Notes under the pieces: model-generated
Database searches by the model: none
Told to the model about the DNA's origin: nothing
What the model saw: the letters and a program-made list of their open reading frames with translations, nothing else
Position numbers and translations under genes: made by a program
Assembly (NCBI RefSeq): GCF_000217955.3
Contig: NZ_AFOY02000018.1
Location: 152,495 to 216,494 of the forward strand
Direction of reading: 5' to 3'
Source: Pseudomonas fluorescens HK44
GTDB taxonomy: Bacteria; Pseudomonadota; Gammaproteobacteria; Pseudomonadales; Pseudomonadaceae
DNA: 64,000 nucleotides
Shown here: in pieces, positions 27,342 to 36,228 of the stretch
How positions within the stretch are numbered: the stretch's first letter is position 1
Layout: the number at the start of each line of letters is the position of its first letter

Positions 27342-27967
27342 GGCGCACCTCGAAGGTGTGGCCGTCGGTGATCAGCCACTGATGATCAAGCAACTCGACC
27401 AGAAGCTTGGTGGCATGGCGACTGCTCTTACGGGCAAAGCGGGGACCGTTGCGATTCAGGTCCCGAATACTGAAGCGCTTCCAATCTTTGACCTGCAGCC
27501 AGCGCAACAACCGGTCTGCCTCCTCTTTTACCCGGCACACCGGCTCCTGTTCGGTCAGGCGCTGGATCTCGGTGAGGTAGTAACCGACTAAGGTGGAGGC
27601 CCGCTGGATATGGTCAACTTCCACGACACTGCTCTCCTCCACCACTGCCAGGATGCCAGCGACGCGCAGCAGGTTGTCGGCGGCCTTCGATCCACTAGGC
27701 CGTATGCTGGCCAGTTCCCCAAACTCACCCAACTGGGCTTCGATGGCGTCATGCAGATCAATCCAGCGGCGGCGCGCCAAAGGACTGAGGTTTAGCGGTG
27801 AGAGGCGCAAAGCACCGTCAGAGGAGAGCGACAAAGGCTGAAGAAGCACAAAATCCTCATGCCCAGCGGCTTTGGCAAACGCACCACAGGAGGCATGCTC
27901 AGCTTGCCCGGTTTCGAGTAAACAGAGATTGCTTTTGGCCGTCCTCGGAAAGATACGGATACGAAGC
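27334..27967 (-). pseudogene. C-terminal part of a DUF3987-type island protein
   Basis: About 210 residues of open frame with the C-terminal pattern of DUF3987 (YfjI-like) proteins: 'LNLSPLARRRWIDLHDAIE', 'GSKAADNLLRVAGILAVVEE' and 'LVGYYLTEIQRL'. Full-length proteins of this family are much longer and carry an N-terminal ATPase-like part, which is missing here. The frame opens near 27978 with non-family residues, so it is truncated at the N-terminus. Such genes often accompany integrases in genomic islands, as here. Confidence 0.6.
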
Positions 27968-27991
27968 ATATTGCTCAATCCAGCTCCTCGC

Positions 27992-28011
27992 GGTATTCCA
28001 GTTGGTATTCC
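27992..28011 (+). repeat. GGTATTCC direct pair matching the integrase leader
   Basis: GGTATTCCAGTTGGTATTCC differs at three of 20 positions from GGTATCCCAGGTGGTATCCC at 4298-4317, in the same orientation. It links the island remnant here to the tmRNA-associated integrase. Confidence 0.55.
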
Positions 28012-28105
28012 AAAGAAATTTACAAACTCACATTAGTCAATTAAATCAAATATCTAAGAAACCAATTCAGATTACCCCGGCCCACCAAATAAGCGTTACA
28101 AATCA

Positions 28106-28137
28106 GGCACTTAGCGATTATCGCAAGTGCCTTTTTT
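28106..28137 (+). terminator. Intrinsic terminator near the IS66 insertion
   Basis: GGCACTT and AAGTGCC stem, with inner GCGAT/ATCGC pairing, followed by six Ts. The next bases (GTGTCTGAA) resemble those after the ssrA terminator (GTGCCTGAA). Confidence 0.75.
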
Positions 28138-28193
28138 GTGTCTGAATGGTATCCGATCCATGAACTACACCTACCGCCAGAAGCGCTTCGTGT

Positions 28194-29738
28194 TTACCGT
28201 GACACTTCAGGCAAGCAGTTCCATGGCATCATCGCTTCGTAGTCTTCAATCGACTGAGCATGCGGCAAGCGCTCTAGTACGTGGCGCAGCCACGTATAGG
28301 GTTCCTGGCCGTTGGCTTTGGCGGTTTCGACCAGGCTGTATATGTGCGCACTGGCAGTGGCGCCCTTGGGCGTGTCGCTGAACAGCCAGGCCTTGCGCCC
28401 GATCACAAACGGTTTAATTGCACGCTCTGCCGGGTTGTTGTCGATCGGTAAAAAACCGGCCTCCACGTAGCGCTCCAGTCGGCTCCAGTTGTTGGCCAGA
28501 TAATTCACAGCCTTGCCCAGTACGCTTTGCGGTGTCACCTGCGGCTGCGTTTTTTCCAGCCAGCCTTTCAACTGGACCAGGATCGGCAGGCTCTTTTCCT
28601 GACGGACGATAAATCGCTGCTCATCGCTGACGTCCTTGAGTTCACGCTCGAAACCATACAGCTTGTTGATCATTGTCAGCGCGATATCGGCACGTCCCGT
28701 CTTACCCTTGGGCTGCACTTTCTGAGCATCGACGAACTTGCGTCGCGCATGGGCCATGCACGCCAGACGCTCCACGCCCGGTTGCAGCGCCAACGTGTTA
28801 TAGCCGGCGTAATCATCGGTCATGACGTAGCCACGATAATTTTCCAGCAGACGCAGCGGCACGTCCTGCGCACGGCTGGATGTGTAGTCGAATAGCACGA
28901 CTTTGCGATCCGGCGGCCCACTGGCCTGCACCCACATCCAGGATTGGCTGGTCGGGTCTCGATCAGGCTCTTTGAGTACCTGGACGCGGGTTTCATCACA
29001 GTGGATGACCGGGCTTTCCAGCAACCGATCACGCATCAGATTCAGCAGCGGCTGCAAATGCTCACCGCATTGGATGACCCAGCGGGCGAGGGTCTGACGC
29101 GGAATATCGATACCGTGTCGGCTCAACACCGTCTCGAAACGATGCAGCGGCAGGCCGTCGACGTACTTGGTGGTTAACAACATGGCTAACACGCTGGGGC
29201 TGGCCATGCTCTTTTCGATCAATTGAGCCGGCTTGTCAGCAGTGACCGGAGCCGTTTCACAACCACGGCAACCGTAGACTTTGCGGATGTGTTTGATCAC
29301 CCGGATCTGCATCGGCACGATGTCCAGCTGCTCGCTGGTTTCTTCACTAATCACATGCTTGAGGCAACCGCAGGCACAGGTCAGTTCGTGTTCAAGCAGT
29401 TCGTGGATGACTTCGATACGCGGCAGGTCAGCCGACAACGGTTTGCGTTTGCCACGGCGGATGGTCGGTGCAACGACTTCTTCTTCGGTATCGACGATGA
29501 GAGGTATCGGCTCGCTTTCTGGCTCGTTGAACAAAGCCAGTTGCGGCGTGTTGGGCTCCACCGTCTGTTCGGATTTACGTCCGAACAGACGGTCGCGCAG
29601 CAACTTGATCTGTTCTTTCAGATCGACGATGTGGGACTGGTAGGACTGAGCCACTTCCTCTTGACGGCTGAAGGCTTCAAGCAGCATTTGCTTGAGCAAA
29701 ACAGGATCGTCTGGAAGATCGTCGGGCATGAAAGTCAT
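28194..29738 (-). CDS. IS66 transposase TnpC
   Basis: 514 residues, full length for IS66 TnpC. It has an N-terminal coiled region, then 'LFGRKSEQT', a zinc-binding segment ('ACGCLKHVISEETSEQLDI', 'YGCRGCE'), and the DDE residues in 'IHCDETRVQVL', 'TDDYAGYN' and 'NNPAERAIKPFVIGR'. It ends 45 bases from the left inverted repeat. A second, decayed copy lies at 62772-64000. Confidence 0.95.
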   Translation of the reverse strand: MTFMPDDLPDDPVLLKQMLLEAFSRQEEVAQSYQSHIVDLKEQIKLLRDRLFGRKSEQTVEPNTPQLALFNEPESEPIPLIVDTEEEVVAPTIRRGKRKPLSADLPRIEVIHELLEHELTCACGCLKHVISEETSEQLDIVPMQIRVIKHIRKVYGCRGCETAPVTADKPAQLIEKSMASPSVLAMLLTTKYVDGLPLHRFETVLSRHGIDIPRQTLARWVIQCGEHLQPLLNLMRDRLLESPVIHCDETRVQVLKEPDRDPTSQSWMWVQASGPPDRKVVLFDYTSSRAQDVPLRLLENYRGYVMTDDYAGYNTLALQPGVERLACMAHARRKFVDAQKVQPKGKTGRADIALTMINKLYGFERELKDVSDEQRFIVRQEKSLPILVQLKGWLEKTQPQVTPQSVLGKAVNYLANNWSRLERYVEAGFLPIDNNPAERAIKPFVIGRKAWLFSDTPKGATASAHIYSLVETAKANGQEPYTWLRHVLERLPHAQSIEDYEAMMPWNCLPEVSR

Positions 29739-29755
29739 GCCTGGATTATACCGGG

Positions 29756-30115
29756 TCAGGCCACGAAACGTGGAGTCAGAACTTGATGAGGGCGGTTACG
29801 CCAGAGATCAAAACCATCAAGCAGCCAGTTCAACTCCTGGACGCTCAACATAATGGCTTCGTCGGTAGCCTCGGGCGATGTTTTGAACCGTTCAGACTCG
29901 AGACGTTTGAGCCAAAGGCAGAAGCCGTTGCGCTCCCAGTAGAGGATTTTCACTCGGTTACGGTGGCGATTCAGAAAAACAAAAAGGACAGGATCGAATA
30001 CGGCGACTTTGATATCCAGCTCGACCAGGGCGGCCAGGCCGTCGATGGATTTTCGGAAGTCCACGGGCTTGGGGTAGAGGTACACCTTTTCGACTTTGGC
30101 GTCGGGTCGCATCAT
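29756..30115 (-). CDS. IS66 accessory protein TnpB
   Basis: 119 residues with the typical TnpB sequence: 'DFRKSIDGLAALVE', 'DPVLFVFLNRHRNRVKILYW', 'NGFCLWLKRLE', and the end 'SVQELNWLLDGFDLW'. Tandem ATG codons are present at 30115 and 30112. It is required with TnpC for IS66 transposition. The usual partner TnpA is not encoded in this element. Confidence 0.93.
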   Translation of the reverse strand: MMRPDAKVEKVYLYPKPVDFRKSIDGLAALVELDIKVAVFDPVLFVFLNRHRNRVKILYWERNGFCLWLKRLESERFKTSPEATDEAIMLSVQELNWLLDGFDLWRNRPHQVLTPRFVA

Positions 30116-30199
30116 GGCGGGCGGGCTCCTGAGAAATTCGAGAGCACAGCATCGGGGATCAGAGGACGGCTTTGAATGTGGGGTTCGTGGAGCGGTTAC

Positions 30200-30607
30200 T
30201 CTGAATGGGTGGTTTTGGCTCGGTTATGCCAGCTTAATGACAGCCTCTATGCCAGCCCAGCGTTTGCGTTGAGGCCCTCACCGACCTGGACATTCATTGG
30301 CTTTGAGGAGGCGCTCCATCAAATTCCCCAACAGCGCTGGATACAACGCTTTGCAGATGGGCGCCCCTTCGTGCTTCAAAGTAGCGATGTCGCAACGCAG
30401 CTAGCTGCCGCACGAGCAGGCATCGGCGTGGCGATACTTCCCTGTTTTCTCGCTGATCGAGACACGGCGCTGGCCAGGATTGAGCTTGATGACGAACCGA
30501 TAGCGCGGGATATCTGGATGTCTGTTCATGCTGACGTACGGCGCTCCCCCGCTGTTCGCGTCACCATGGATCATCTGATTGATCTACTGGGCCATGAACT
30601 GGGGTAG
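30200..30607 (+). pseudogene. Truncated LysR-family regulator (effector domain only)
   Basis: From the IS66 boundary the frame encodes 'LCQLNDSLYASPAFALRP', 'IGFEEALHQIPQQRWIQRF' and 'LAAARAGIGVAILPCFLAD', the substrate-binding half of a LysR protein. The HTH half is absent; the IS66 element and island lie where it should be. The 3' end is intact with TAG at 30605-30607. The gene cannot make a functional regulator. Confidence 0.7.
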
Positions 30608-30755
30608 GTGCTGGAGCGCGGCTAACTCAGATTCGTAGCGGCACGTTTTCGTTAAGTGCGATTGTGTCGAGACACCTGACCTAGCGAAATGGGAGCCCTG
30701 AAACGGTGTTCTATCTTTCATGGCGCTCGTTCAAACATCGCCAGCTCCCCCGCCC

Positions 30756-31640
30756 CTATTCACCAGCCTGTGCAATCCGCACCCGCTCGCGCCCCTTCAC
30801 CAACCCCACCGCAAGCGCCGACAGAATCAACGCAATCGAAACTCCTTCATTGAAATCGACCTGATGCCCGAGCATCAGCATCGAGCCTGCGACGCCAAAT
30901 ACCGGTATCAGTAAAGACAGCGGTGCCACCCTGGAAACCGGGTACTCTCGCAGCAGTAGATTCCAGCCCCAATAACAGAAGTGTGTCGCCGCGTAGACCT
31001 GAAACAACAACGAGAATACCGACACCCACTCAAGGTGCATGACCAAGAAGGTAAACGGAGCGGAGCCGTGTGCCAGCCAGGTGATCATCAGTAATGGAAT
31101 CGGCGGGAACAGGCTGGCCCACACCACAAAGGCAAACATCTCCCGGACCTTTGACTGCTTGATGATGATGTTGCCGACACTCCAACTAAATGCACTCACC
31201 AGCAACAAGCCATAACCCACTGTCGTTGCATGGCCAGGGCTGCTGAAAATAATGCTGATCAAGCCCAGCGCTGCGAGCCCCACCCCAAGAGTCTGTCCAA
31301 GGTTCAATCGCTCGCGAAACAGCAACACACCCCAACCCAAGGTAAAAAATGCACTGAACTGAATCAACAGGGCTGCGGTCCCTGGTGGCACACCCAGTTC
31401 GATGCCCAGGTTGATCAACGCCCACATCGCGACTCCGAAAATCAATCCATAGGCGGCCAACCAACCTATGGCGATTGGTGGGCGCCGGACAAAAAACACC
31501 CACGGCAACGCCGCCAGCGTAAAGCGAAGAGCCGTCAGCAGTAGCGGATCAATAGCGGCCAGCCCCAGTTTGCTGATGGGAAAGTTCAGGCCCCAGACAG
31601 CCGTCACCAACACGGCCAGGGTCAGGTGTTTTTTCTGCAT
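30756..31640 (-). CDS. EamA/DMT-superfamily exporter
   Basis: 294 residues with about ten membrane helices in two EamA repeats: 'VTAVWGLNFPISKLGLAA' opens the first and 'GYGLLLVSAFSWSVGNIIIK' the second. The family exports amino-acid-like metabolites or drugs from the cytoplasm. The closest recognisable pattern is the O-acetylserine/cysteine exporter type (EamA/YdeD). It is divergent from an AraC regulator gene, which likely controls it. Substrate unknown. Confidence 0.88.
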   Translation of the reverse strand: MQKKHLTLAVLVTAVWGLNFPISKLGLAAIDPLLLTALRFTLAALPWVFFVRRPPIAIGWLAAYGLIFGVAMWALINLGIELGVPPGTAALLIQFSAFFTLGWGVLLFRERLNLGQTLGVGLAALGLISIIFSSPGHATTVGYGLLLVSAFSWSVGNIIIKQSKVREMFAFVVWASLFPPIPLLMITWLAHGSAPFTFLVMHLEWVSVFSLLFQVYAATHFCYWGWNLLLREYPVSRVAPLSLLIPVFGVAGSMLMLGHQVDFNEGVSIALILSALAVGLVKGRERVRIAQAGE

Positions 31641-31759
31641 GAGGTTCTATTTCCAGAATGCCGGGCCAGTGGCTGTCTGCCCCAACCACGGCGCCACTAT
31701 GCGCAATAATCGCAATGGCTCGCTTGCACTATAAGGTCATAAATCATTAAATCCGGGCC

Positions 31760-32554
31760 ATGCGCGAAACTGAAATAGATCCCTACGAAAACACTCCCCG
31801 CGATGCAGTAGTCACGGCCAATAACTATCTGGATGGCCAACACTTTGCGCTGCATACGCACCGACGTGGTCAGTTCGCCTACGCCGCCTGTGGAGTCATC
31901 ACGGTATTCACTCGCCAGGGCAACTGGGTCGTGCCCCCACAAAGAGCTATCTGGGTACCGGCGGGCGTCCCCCATGAGATGAGCATGAGCGGACCGGTGA
32001 CCATGCTTAATACCTACATCCGTAACCGCGCCGCCGCTCGGCTCAGTCTGCCTGCTCACTGCCAGGTCTTCGGCGTCTCGGCATTGCTCAAACAACTGCT
32101 GATCCGGTCCATGGACGTTCCGGCACTGTATGCCAAGGAGCATCTGGACGGACATTTGATGACCTTGCTGCTCCACGAAATAGCCGGCATGTCGCCCTTA
32201 TCTCTCAATGCACCGCTGCCGAGCGAACCAAGGCTGGTGCATGTCTGTCGAAAGCTGCTGGAGCAACCGTCGCTGGAGACCGGAATTGATGATATGACCC
32301 GGCAGGTCGGGATGAGCCGCCGCACATTTACCCGGCTGTTTCGCCAACAAACCGGTATCAGCTTTGTCGAATGGCGTCAGCAGGCATGCCTGTTGGCGGC
32401 CGTGGTGCGCTTGGGTAATGGGGAGGCGATTACGCGGGTGGCGACCGATCTGGGCTATAGCAGTCCGAGTGCCTTCACCAGTGTATTCCGTCGAGTACTG
32501 GGCGAAGTACCTAGTCGGTATTTTCCAAAAAATGCTTTGATCTTCCCCCGGTAG
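31760..32554 (+). CDS. AraC-family regulator with cupin domain
   Basis: 264 residues. The N-terminal cupin-like sensor spans about 20-110 ('HTHRRGQFAYAACGVI', 'VVPPQRAIWVPAGVPHEM'). The C-terminal AraC HTH spans about 165-255 ('MSRRTFTRLFRQQTGISF', 'VATDLGYSSPSAFTSVFRR'). This architecture resembles regulators such as NimR that sit beside an efflux transporter. It is divergent from the DMT exporter at 31640. Confidence 0.9.
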   Translation: MRETEIDPYENTPRDAVVTANNYLDGQHFALHTHRRGQFAYAACGVITVFTRQGNWVVPPQRAIWVPAGVPHEMSMSGPVTMLNTYIRNRAAARLSLPAHCQVFGVSALLKQLLIRSMDVPALYAKEHLDGHLMTLLLHEIAGMSPLSLNAPLPSEPRLVHVCRKLLEQPSLETGIDDMTRQVGMSRRTFTRLFRQQTGISFVEWRQQACLLAAVVRLGNGEAITRVATDLGYSSPSAFTSVFRRVLGEVPSRYFPKNALIFPR

Positions 32555-32616
32555 TCTCAAAATCCCCACAGGCCTATCAATAAACATTACCATTTACGAC
32601 GTAATCATCGAAAACG

Positions 32617-33483
32617 ATGGGAAATCGAATGCGCAGGTCTGCTGTATTTCTTTTGGCATCCATGCTGACAGCGTGCGGGACGGGGCTGCCTGCCGAAAGT
32701 AGAACAGAAGTGGGGAACGGACCATCCGCGAATGAGCCCATCCCACTGGAAATGGACGGTTATACCGCCAGCAAACTGGATGCCCTGCTCAAAGAACGCT
32801 CAGCGATCAACCCCGATGACATAGGGCAGATGAACAATCTGATTTCACGGGAGTTTTTGGGACGGCCCTATTCCGCGAACAGGTTGCAGGGCTCTGCTAC
32901 CACGCCGGAAGAATTGGTCGTCGACTTCAGGGGCCTGGACTGTTTCACCTATCTGGATTACGTCGAAGCGCTGAGAAAGTCCAACAATGAAGCGGACTTC
33001 TTCAAAAACCTCATTCAGACGCGTTATGTGAACGGCAATCTCGATTACCTGCATCGCCGGCACTTCTTCACAGACTGGTCGCAGGCCGAGCAAAAGCTGG
33101 CCGACGACGTCACCGCTCAAATCAGCCCTCATGCGGTAACCGTGGTTAAGCGCCTCAACCGAAAAGCCGATGGCAGCGCCTACTTGCCGGGCGTACCCAT
33201 GACCGAGCGCACGATTACCTATATCCCCAGCGCGTTTGTTAACGATCATGTGATCAGCCGTTTGCAGACTGGCGATTACGTTGGCATCTACACCCAACTC
33301 GCCGGCCTGGACGTTACCCATACCGGGTTCTTTATCAACAAGGACGAAGGGCCCGTGCTGCGTAATGCCTCTTCGAAGAAAAAGAACCGGGAAGTCGTAG
33401 ACTCTCCCTTCAAGGACTACATAGCGAAGACGCCAGGGATCGTGGTGTTGCGGGCACGGCAATCTGTGCCTGAGAACCAATGA
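32617..33483 (+). CDS. DUF1460 NlpC/P60-like lipoprotein
   Basis: 288 residues. A lipobox 'LTAC' at about residues 17-20 makes it a membrane-anchored lipoprotein. The body matches DUF1460 (amidase-like cysteine protease fold): 'FRGLDCFTYLDYVEALRKS' supplies the catalytic Cys, and 'DYVGIYTQLAGLDVTHTGFF' supplies the His. It probably acts on cell wall or related amide bonds. A second possible start is ATG at 32629. Confidence 0.8.
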   Translation: MGNRMRRSAVFLLASMLTACGTGLPAESRTEVGNGPSANEPIPLEMDGYTASKLDALLKERSAINPDDIGQMNNLISREFLGRPYSANRLQGSATTPEELVVDFRGLDCFTYLDYVEALRKSNNEADFFKNLIQTRYVNGNLDYLHRRHFFTDWSQAEQKLADDVTAQISPHAVTVVKRLNRKADGSAYLPGVPMTERTITYIPSAFVNDHVISRLQTGDYVGIYTQLAGLDVTHTGFFINKDEGPVLRNASSKKKNREVVDSPFKDYIAKTPGIVVLRARQSVPENQ

Positions 33484-33520
33484 ATTCCGATTCGTCCGTC
33501 TCGTGCGAACCCTCTACATC

Positions 33521-33645
33521 CTCAAACATCAACAAAGCCCGTCGCGTCGATTTCTGCGGCATCGATAGCGGCGTCGGCCAGGGCTTCACGGGTAACCTGA
33601 ACGATCAGGTCTTCCAGCGTGGAACCGTCCGACAGCCAAAACGGG
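33521..33645 (-). pseudogene. Possible thiolase N-terminal fragment
   Basis: On the minus strand one frame reads 'STLEDLIVQVTREALADAAI' followed by 'DAAEIDATGFV', similar to the N-terminal helix of thiolase-superfamily proteins. No start codon and no continuation are seen, so it would be a fragment. The rest of 33484-33924 shows nothing identifiable. Confidence 0.3.
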
Positions 33646-33924
33646 AGTGAGCGGCAGCGACGATGGATACGGAATCATGCGGCACGGTGATTTTCTTCTG
33701 TGCTTGGATCAGGCACTTCTTACAATGACTTACCGCCCGGATCGCTCGCTAGTTCATGCAACTACGTGCATGGATAAGTAACCGTGCTGGCCCATGGTGT
33801 CGTCTGTGCCGGATTTAAATCGAGGCAGCACAGGCCTTAGCGTTGACTTCCGCACAACCTGATCGGGGGCACGGGAAAAAGTATCCGATTCACTTCTCGA
33901 TCCTTTCCCCGCCCCCTTTGCGTT

Positions 33925-34362
33925 TCAGCACTTCTTCGCCTGATCTTTCGCCTGCGCCCACACACGCTCTTCCTGCTCGCGCAGCTCCGGTGTGAACTCT
34001 GCACCGAAATCTTCCGCCTCAAACACCTGGCGAATCTCGATCTCGGCCTCCGTGCCTGGCATTGGGTTGGGGCAGCGTTTGACCCAGTCGATGGCTTCCT
34101 GCTTCGACTTCACCTGCCACAGCCAGTAACCGGCGATCAGTTCCTTGGTTTCGGCGAACGGGCCATCGATCACTGTGCGTTTCTCGCCCGAGAAGCGCAC
34201 GCGGGTGCCTTTGCTGCTGGGGTGCAGGCCTTCGCCGCCGAGGAGGATGCCGGCCTTGACCAGTTCTTCGTTGTAGTTGCCCATCGCGGTCAACAATTCC
34301 TGGCTGGGCATCACGCCGGCTTCGGAATCCTGACTGGCTTTTATAATGATCATGAATCGCAT
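33925..34362 (-). CDS. YciI/DGPF-domain protein
   Basis: 145 residues beginning 'MRFMIIIKASQDSEAG', with the family motif 'DGPFAETKELIAGYWLWQV'. This group of small dimeric ferredoxin-like proteins is common near ECF sigma factors, but none is adjacent here. Function unknown. Confidence 0.9.
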   Translation of the reverse strand: MRFMIIIKASQDSEAGVMPSQELLTAMGNYNEELVKAGILLGGEGLHPSSKGTRVRFSGEKRTVIDGPFAETKELIAGYWLWQVKSKQEAIDWVKRCPNPMPGTEAEIEIRQVFEAEDFGAEFTPELREQEERVWAQAKDQAKKC

Positions 34363-34610
34363 CGTCTTATCTCCGTTGGATGTGAACTACTCACTACCTT
34401 GTCGAACGGTAGCGTCCCAAATCGACAGTCCTTCATTTTTTTATTGCCGCGCACCCAACGATCCTAGGACATTTCCCGCATACGGCGGCGGCATTGATGA
34501 ACTGGAAAGTCTCTCGTCGTGAAGATACCTTTGAATCGTCGCTGCGAATGAGCGACCGGTTGTGACAGGCCGTAAAAGTGTAGGCCTCTCGAGACTACCG
34601 GAGTCCCACC

Positions 34611-34904
34611 ATGAAAAAATTCACCCCCGAGCTATTCGAAAAAAACACCTATTCCGCTAGCCAGCTCTTCACCCTTCGTCCTGACATCGACACTGAAACC
34701 CTGCTGATCCACACCTCCGAAACCCTCGCCTCGCTCAACGTCATGACCACCGACCTGGCCTTCCAGATCGAAGACTCGCGTCGTAACGTGGCGTTGGCGA
34801 TTCAGCAGTTGATCGTGCTGGGCGAACTGCTGGTGAACCGGGCGCTGGAGCATTTCGACACACCGGATGCATCGCACGAACCTCAACCGGCCGCTCACCA
34901 CTGA
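34611..34904 (+). CDS. Small DUF6124-like protein
   Basis: 97 residues: 'FTLRPDIDTETLLIHTSETL' followed by a long helix 'NVALAIQQLIVLGELLVNRA'. The pattern is that of small, mostly Pseudomonas proteins (DUF6124/DUF3077). It is followed 35 bp later by a protein of the same type, so the two form an operon. No biochemical role is known. Confidence 0.75.
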   Translation: MKKFTPELFEKNTYSASQLFTLRPDIDTETLLIHTSETLASLNVMTTDLAFQIEDSRRNVALAIQQLIVLGELLVNRALEHFDTPDASHEPQPAAHH

Positions 34905-34939
34905 GTGGTCACGTTCTGCTCTTGAATGGAGGTTCTGCC

Positions 34940-35197
34940 ATGACTCGATACATTCCCATCACCGGCATCGACTGCACCGTCGCATCCCTGTTGATCGACA
35001 CCGAAGCGCCACTCGACGTGCTGCATGAAACAGCCGCCTACCGTATCCGCGCCGCGACCCAGTTGCTGGAAAACGTCGCCACCGGCGAGGGGATTCACAG
35101 CGAACTGGCGCGCGCGTTGGTGGTTTCACTGCGCGATGGTTGCGATTTGCTGGACGTCGTTGGGCGACGATTGCAGGCGCAGGTTTTGTCGGCGTGA
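34940..35197 (+). CDS. Small DUF3077-like protein
   Basis: 85 residues from the ATG at 34940, preceded by ATGGAGGT. 'LLIDTEAPLDVLHETAAYRI' and a C-terminal helix 'ALVVSLRDGCDLLDVVGRRL' resemble the upstream protein in layout. The tandem suggests gene duplication and divergence or a heteromeric pair. Function unknown. Confidence 0.7.
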   Translation: MTRYIPITGIDCTVASLLIDTEAPLDVLHETAAYRIRAATQLLENVATGEGIHSELARALVVSLRDGCDLLDVVGRRLQAQVLSA

Positions 35198-35202
35198 AGA
35201 AG

Positions 35203-35229
35203 AAAGGTGGCCCTCCCGGGCCACTTTTA
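35203..35229 (+). terminator. Intrinsic terminator after the DUF6124/DUF3077 pair
   Basis: GTGGCC and GGCCAC stem around CTCCCG, followed by TTTT. The remaining bases to 35535 hold no convincing gene. Confidence 0.8.
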
Positions 35230-35535
35230 AGTGACGGAGTTAACCTGTGTTCTGCTCACGATAAATCTCTGACTCAACGGAAGGTTTCACTTGATGTAAC
35301 TTTCTGACGACCCAATCCGTGGATATCGCTTCGTAAATCTGCCTCAGCACCGTTCCTTCCGTGGTCAGGGTCAGACATTTCCCGCAAGCCGAAGCGTCGT
35401 GGGTGAACTTGTGCGGGATGAGCCGCAAACCTAATCTGGACAAACGATACAGACGGTTCGTCTCAAACCGATTAATCGTGATCGCCACTGCCACCAGACT
35501 CCACCTTCCGCACTACCCGCTGACAAGGAGGCCAC

Positions 35536-36228
35536 ATGCAACGCACTGCGCTACCCAGCCACCTTGTTGGCATTGGCTTGTACACCCCAGCAGAAGCCGC
35601 GCTTTACACCGGCATTCCGGCCGCCGACATCCGCCGCTGGTTGTTCGGGTATACCGCCCACGGCGCTCTGCATCCTGGCCTGTGGGCCCCCGAACTGGCT
35701 GATTTGGGCGAACCCATCCTGGGTTTTCACGACCTTCTCGAAATTCGCTTTGTTCACGCTTTCCGTAAGTACGGCGTTAGCTTGCAAGCTATTCGCAGCG
35801 CTTCGGTGCAAGCAAAAGCGATGTTTGATCAGGCCTACCCCTTTACCTGCAAACGATTCCAAACTGACGGACGGAGCATTTTCGCCACTGTTATGGATGA
35901 ACTCGGCGATGACGCCTTGCTCGATCTGGTGAAAAGGCAATACGCCTTCAAACAGGTCATCACGCCATCGCTCTATGAAGGCATTGATTACACGGGCTCA
36001 GGTGCCGCTCAACGCTGGTACCCGATCAAACGCAGCAAGGCCATTGTTCTCGACCCCTCCAGAAACTTTGGAAAACCTGTGCTTTCCGTTACAGGGATCG
36101 ACACAGCAACTGTTTTCAGTGCTTATCAAGCCGAAGGGAACGATGCTAAACGCGTTGCTCAACTTTACGAGATACCTGCCAGCGCAGTAGACGCGGCAGT
36201 TAATTTCGAGCTTAGGAATGCGGCTTGA
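35536..36228 (+). CDS. DUF433-type antitoxin, VapB45-like
   Basis: 230 residues with AAGGAGG upstream of the ATG. The N-terminal HTH-like part reads 'LYTPAEAALYTGIPAADIRRW', then 'ILGFHDLLEIRFVHAFRKYG'; the C-terminal part reads 'GIDTATVFSAYQAEGNDAKR', as in DUF433 domains. Length and order fit M. tuberculosis-type VapB45, the antitoxin to a PIN-like VapC45. The stop overlaps the toxin start, typical of coupled toxin-antitoxin genes. Confidence 0.75.
   Translation: MQRTALPSHLVGIGLYTPAEAALYTGIPAADIRRWLFGYTAHGALHPGLWAPELADLGEPILGFHDLLEIRFVHAFRKYGVSLQAIRSASVQAKAMFDQAYPFTCKRFQTDGRSIFATVMDELGDDALLDLVKRQYAFKQVITPSLYEGIDYTGSGAAQRWYPIKRSKAIVLDPSRNFGKPVLSVTGIDTATVFSAYQAEGNDAKRVAQLYEIPASAVDAAVNFELRNAA

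Larger units (their letters stand above)
28149..30199 (-). mobile_element. IS66-family insertion sequence, complete ends, 2051 bp
   Basis: The 8-bp target duplication TCTGAATG is present at 28141-28148 and 30200-30207. The terminal inverted repeats start GTATCCGATCCATGAAC (left) and, on the minus strand, GTAACCGCTCCACGAACC (right), with GTA ends typical of IS66. It encodes only tnpB and tnpC; no tnpA-like gene is found in the 84 bases between the right end and tnpB. It appears inserted beside the DUF3987 island, and the right flank is a truncated LysR gene. Confidence 0.88.

Noticed and set aside
35240..35494. Possible 84-residue minus-strand gene between the DUF3077 and VapB45-like genes
   Set aside because: The translation is not obviously a shadow because no gene overlaps, but there is no clear ribosome site or family and it starts close to the antitoxin promoter; support is insufficient.
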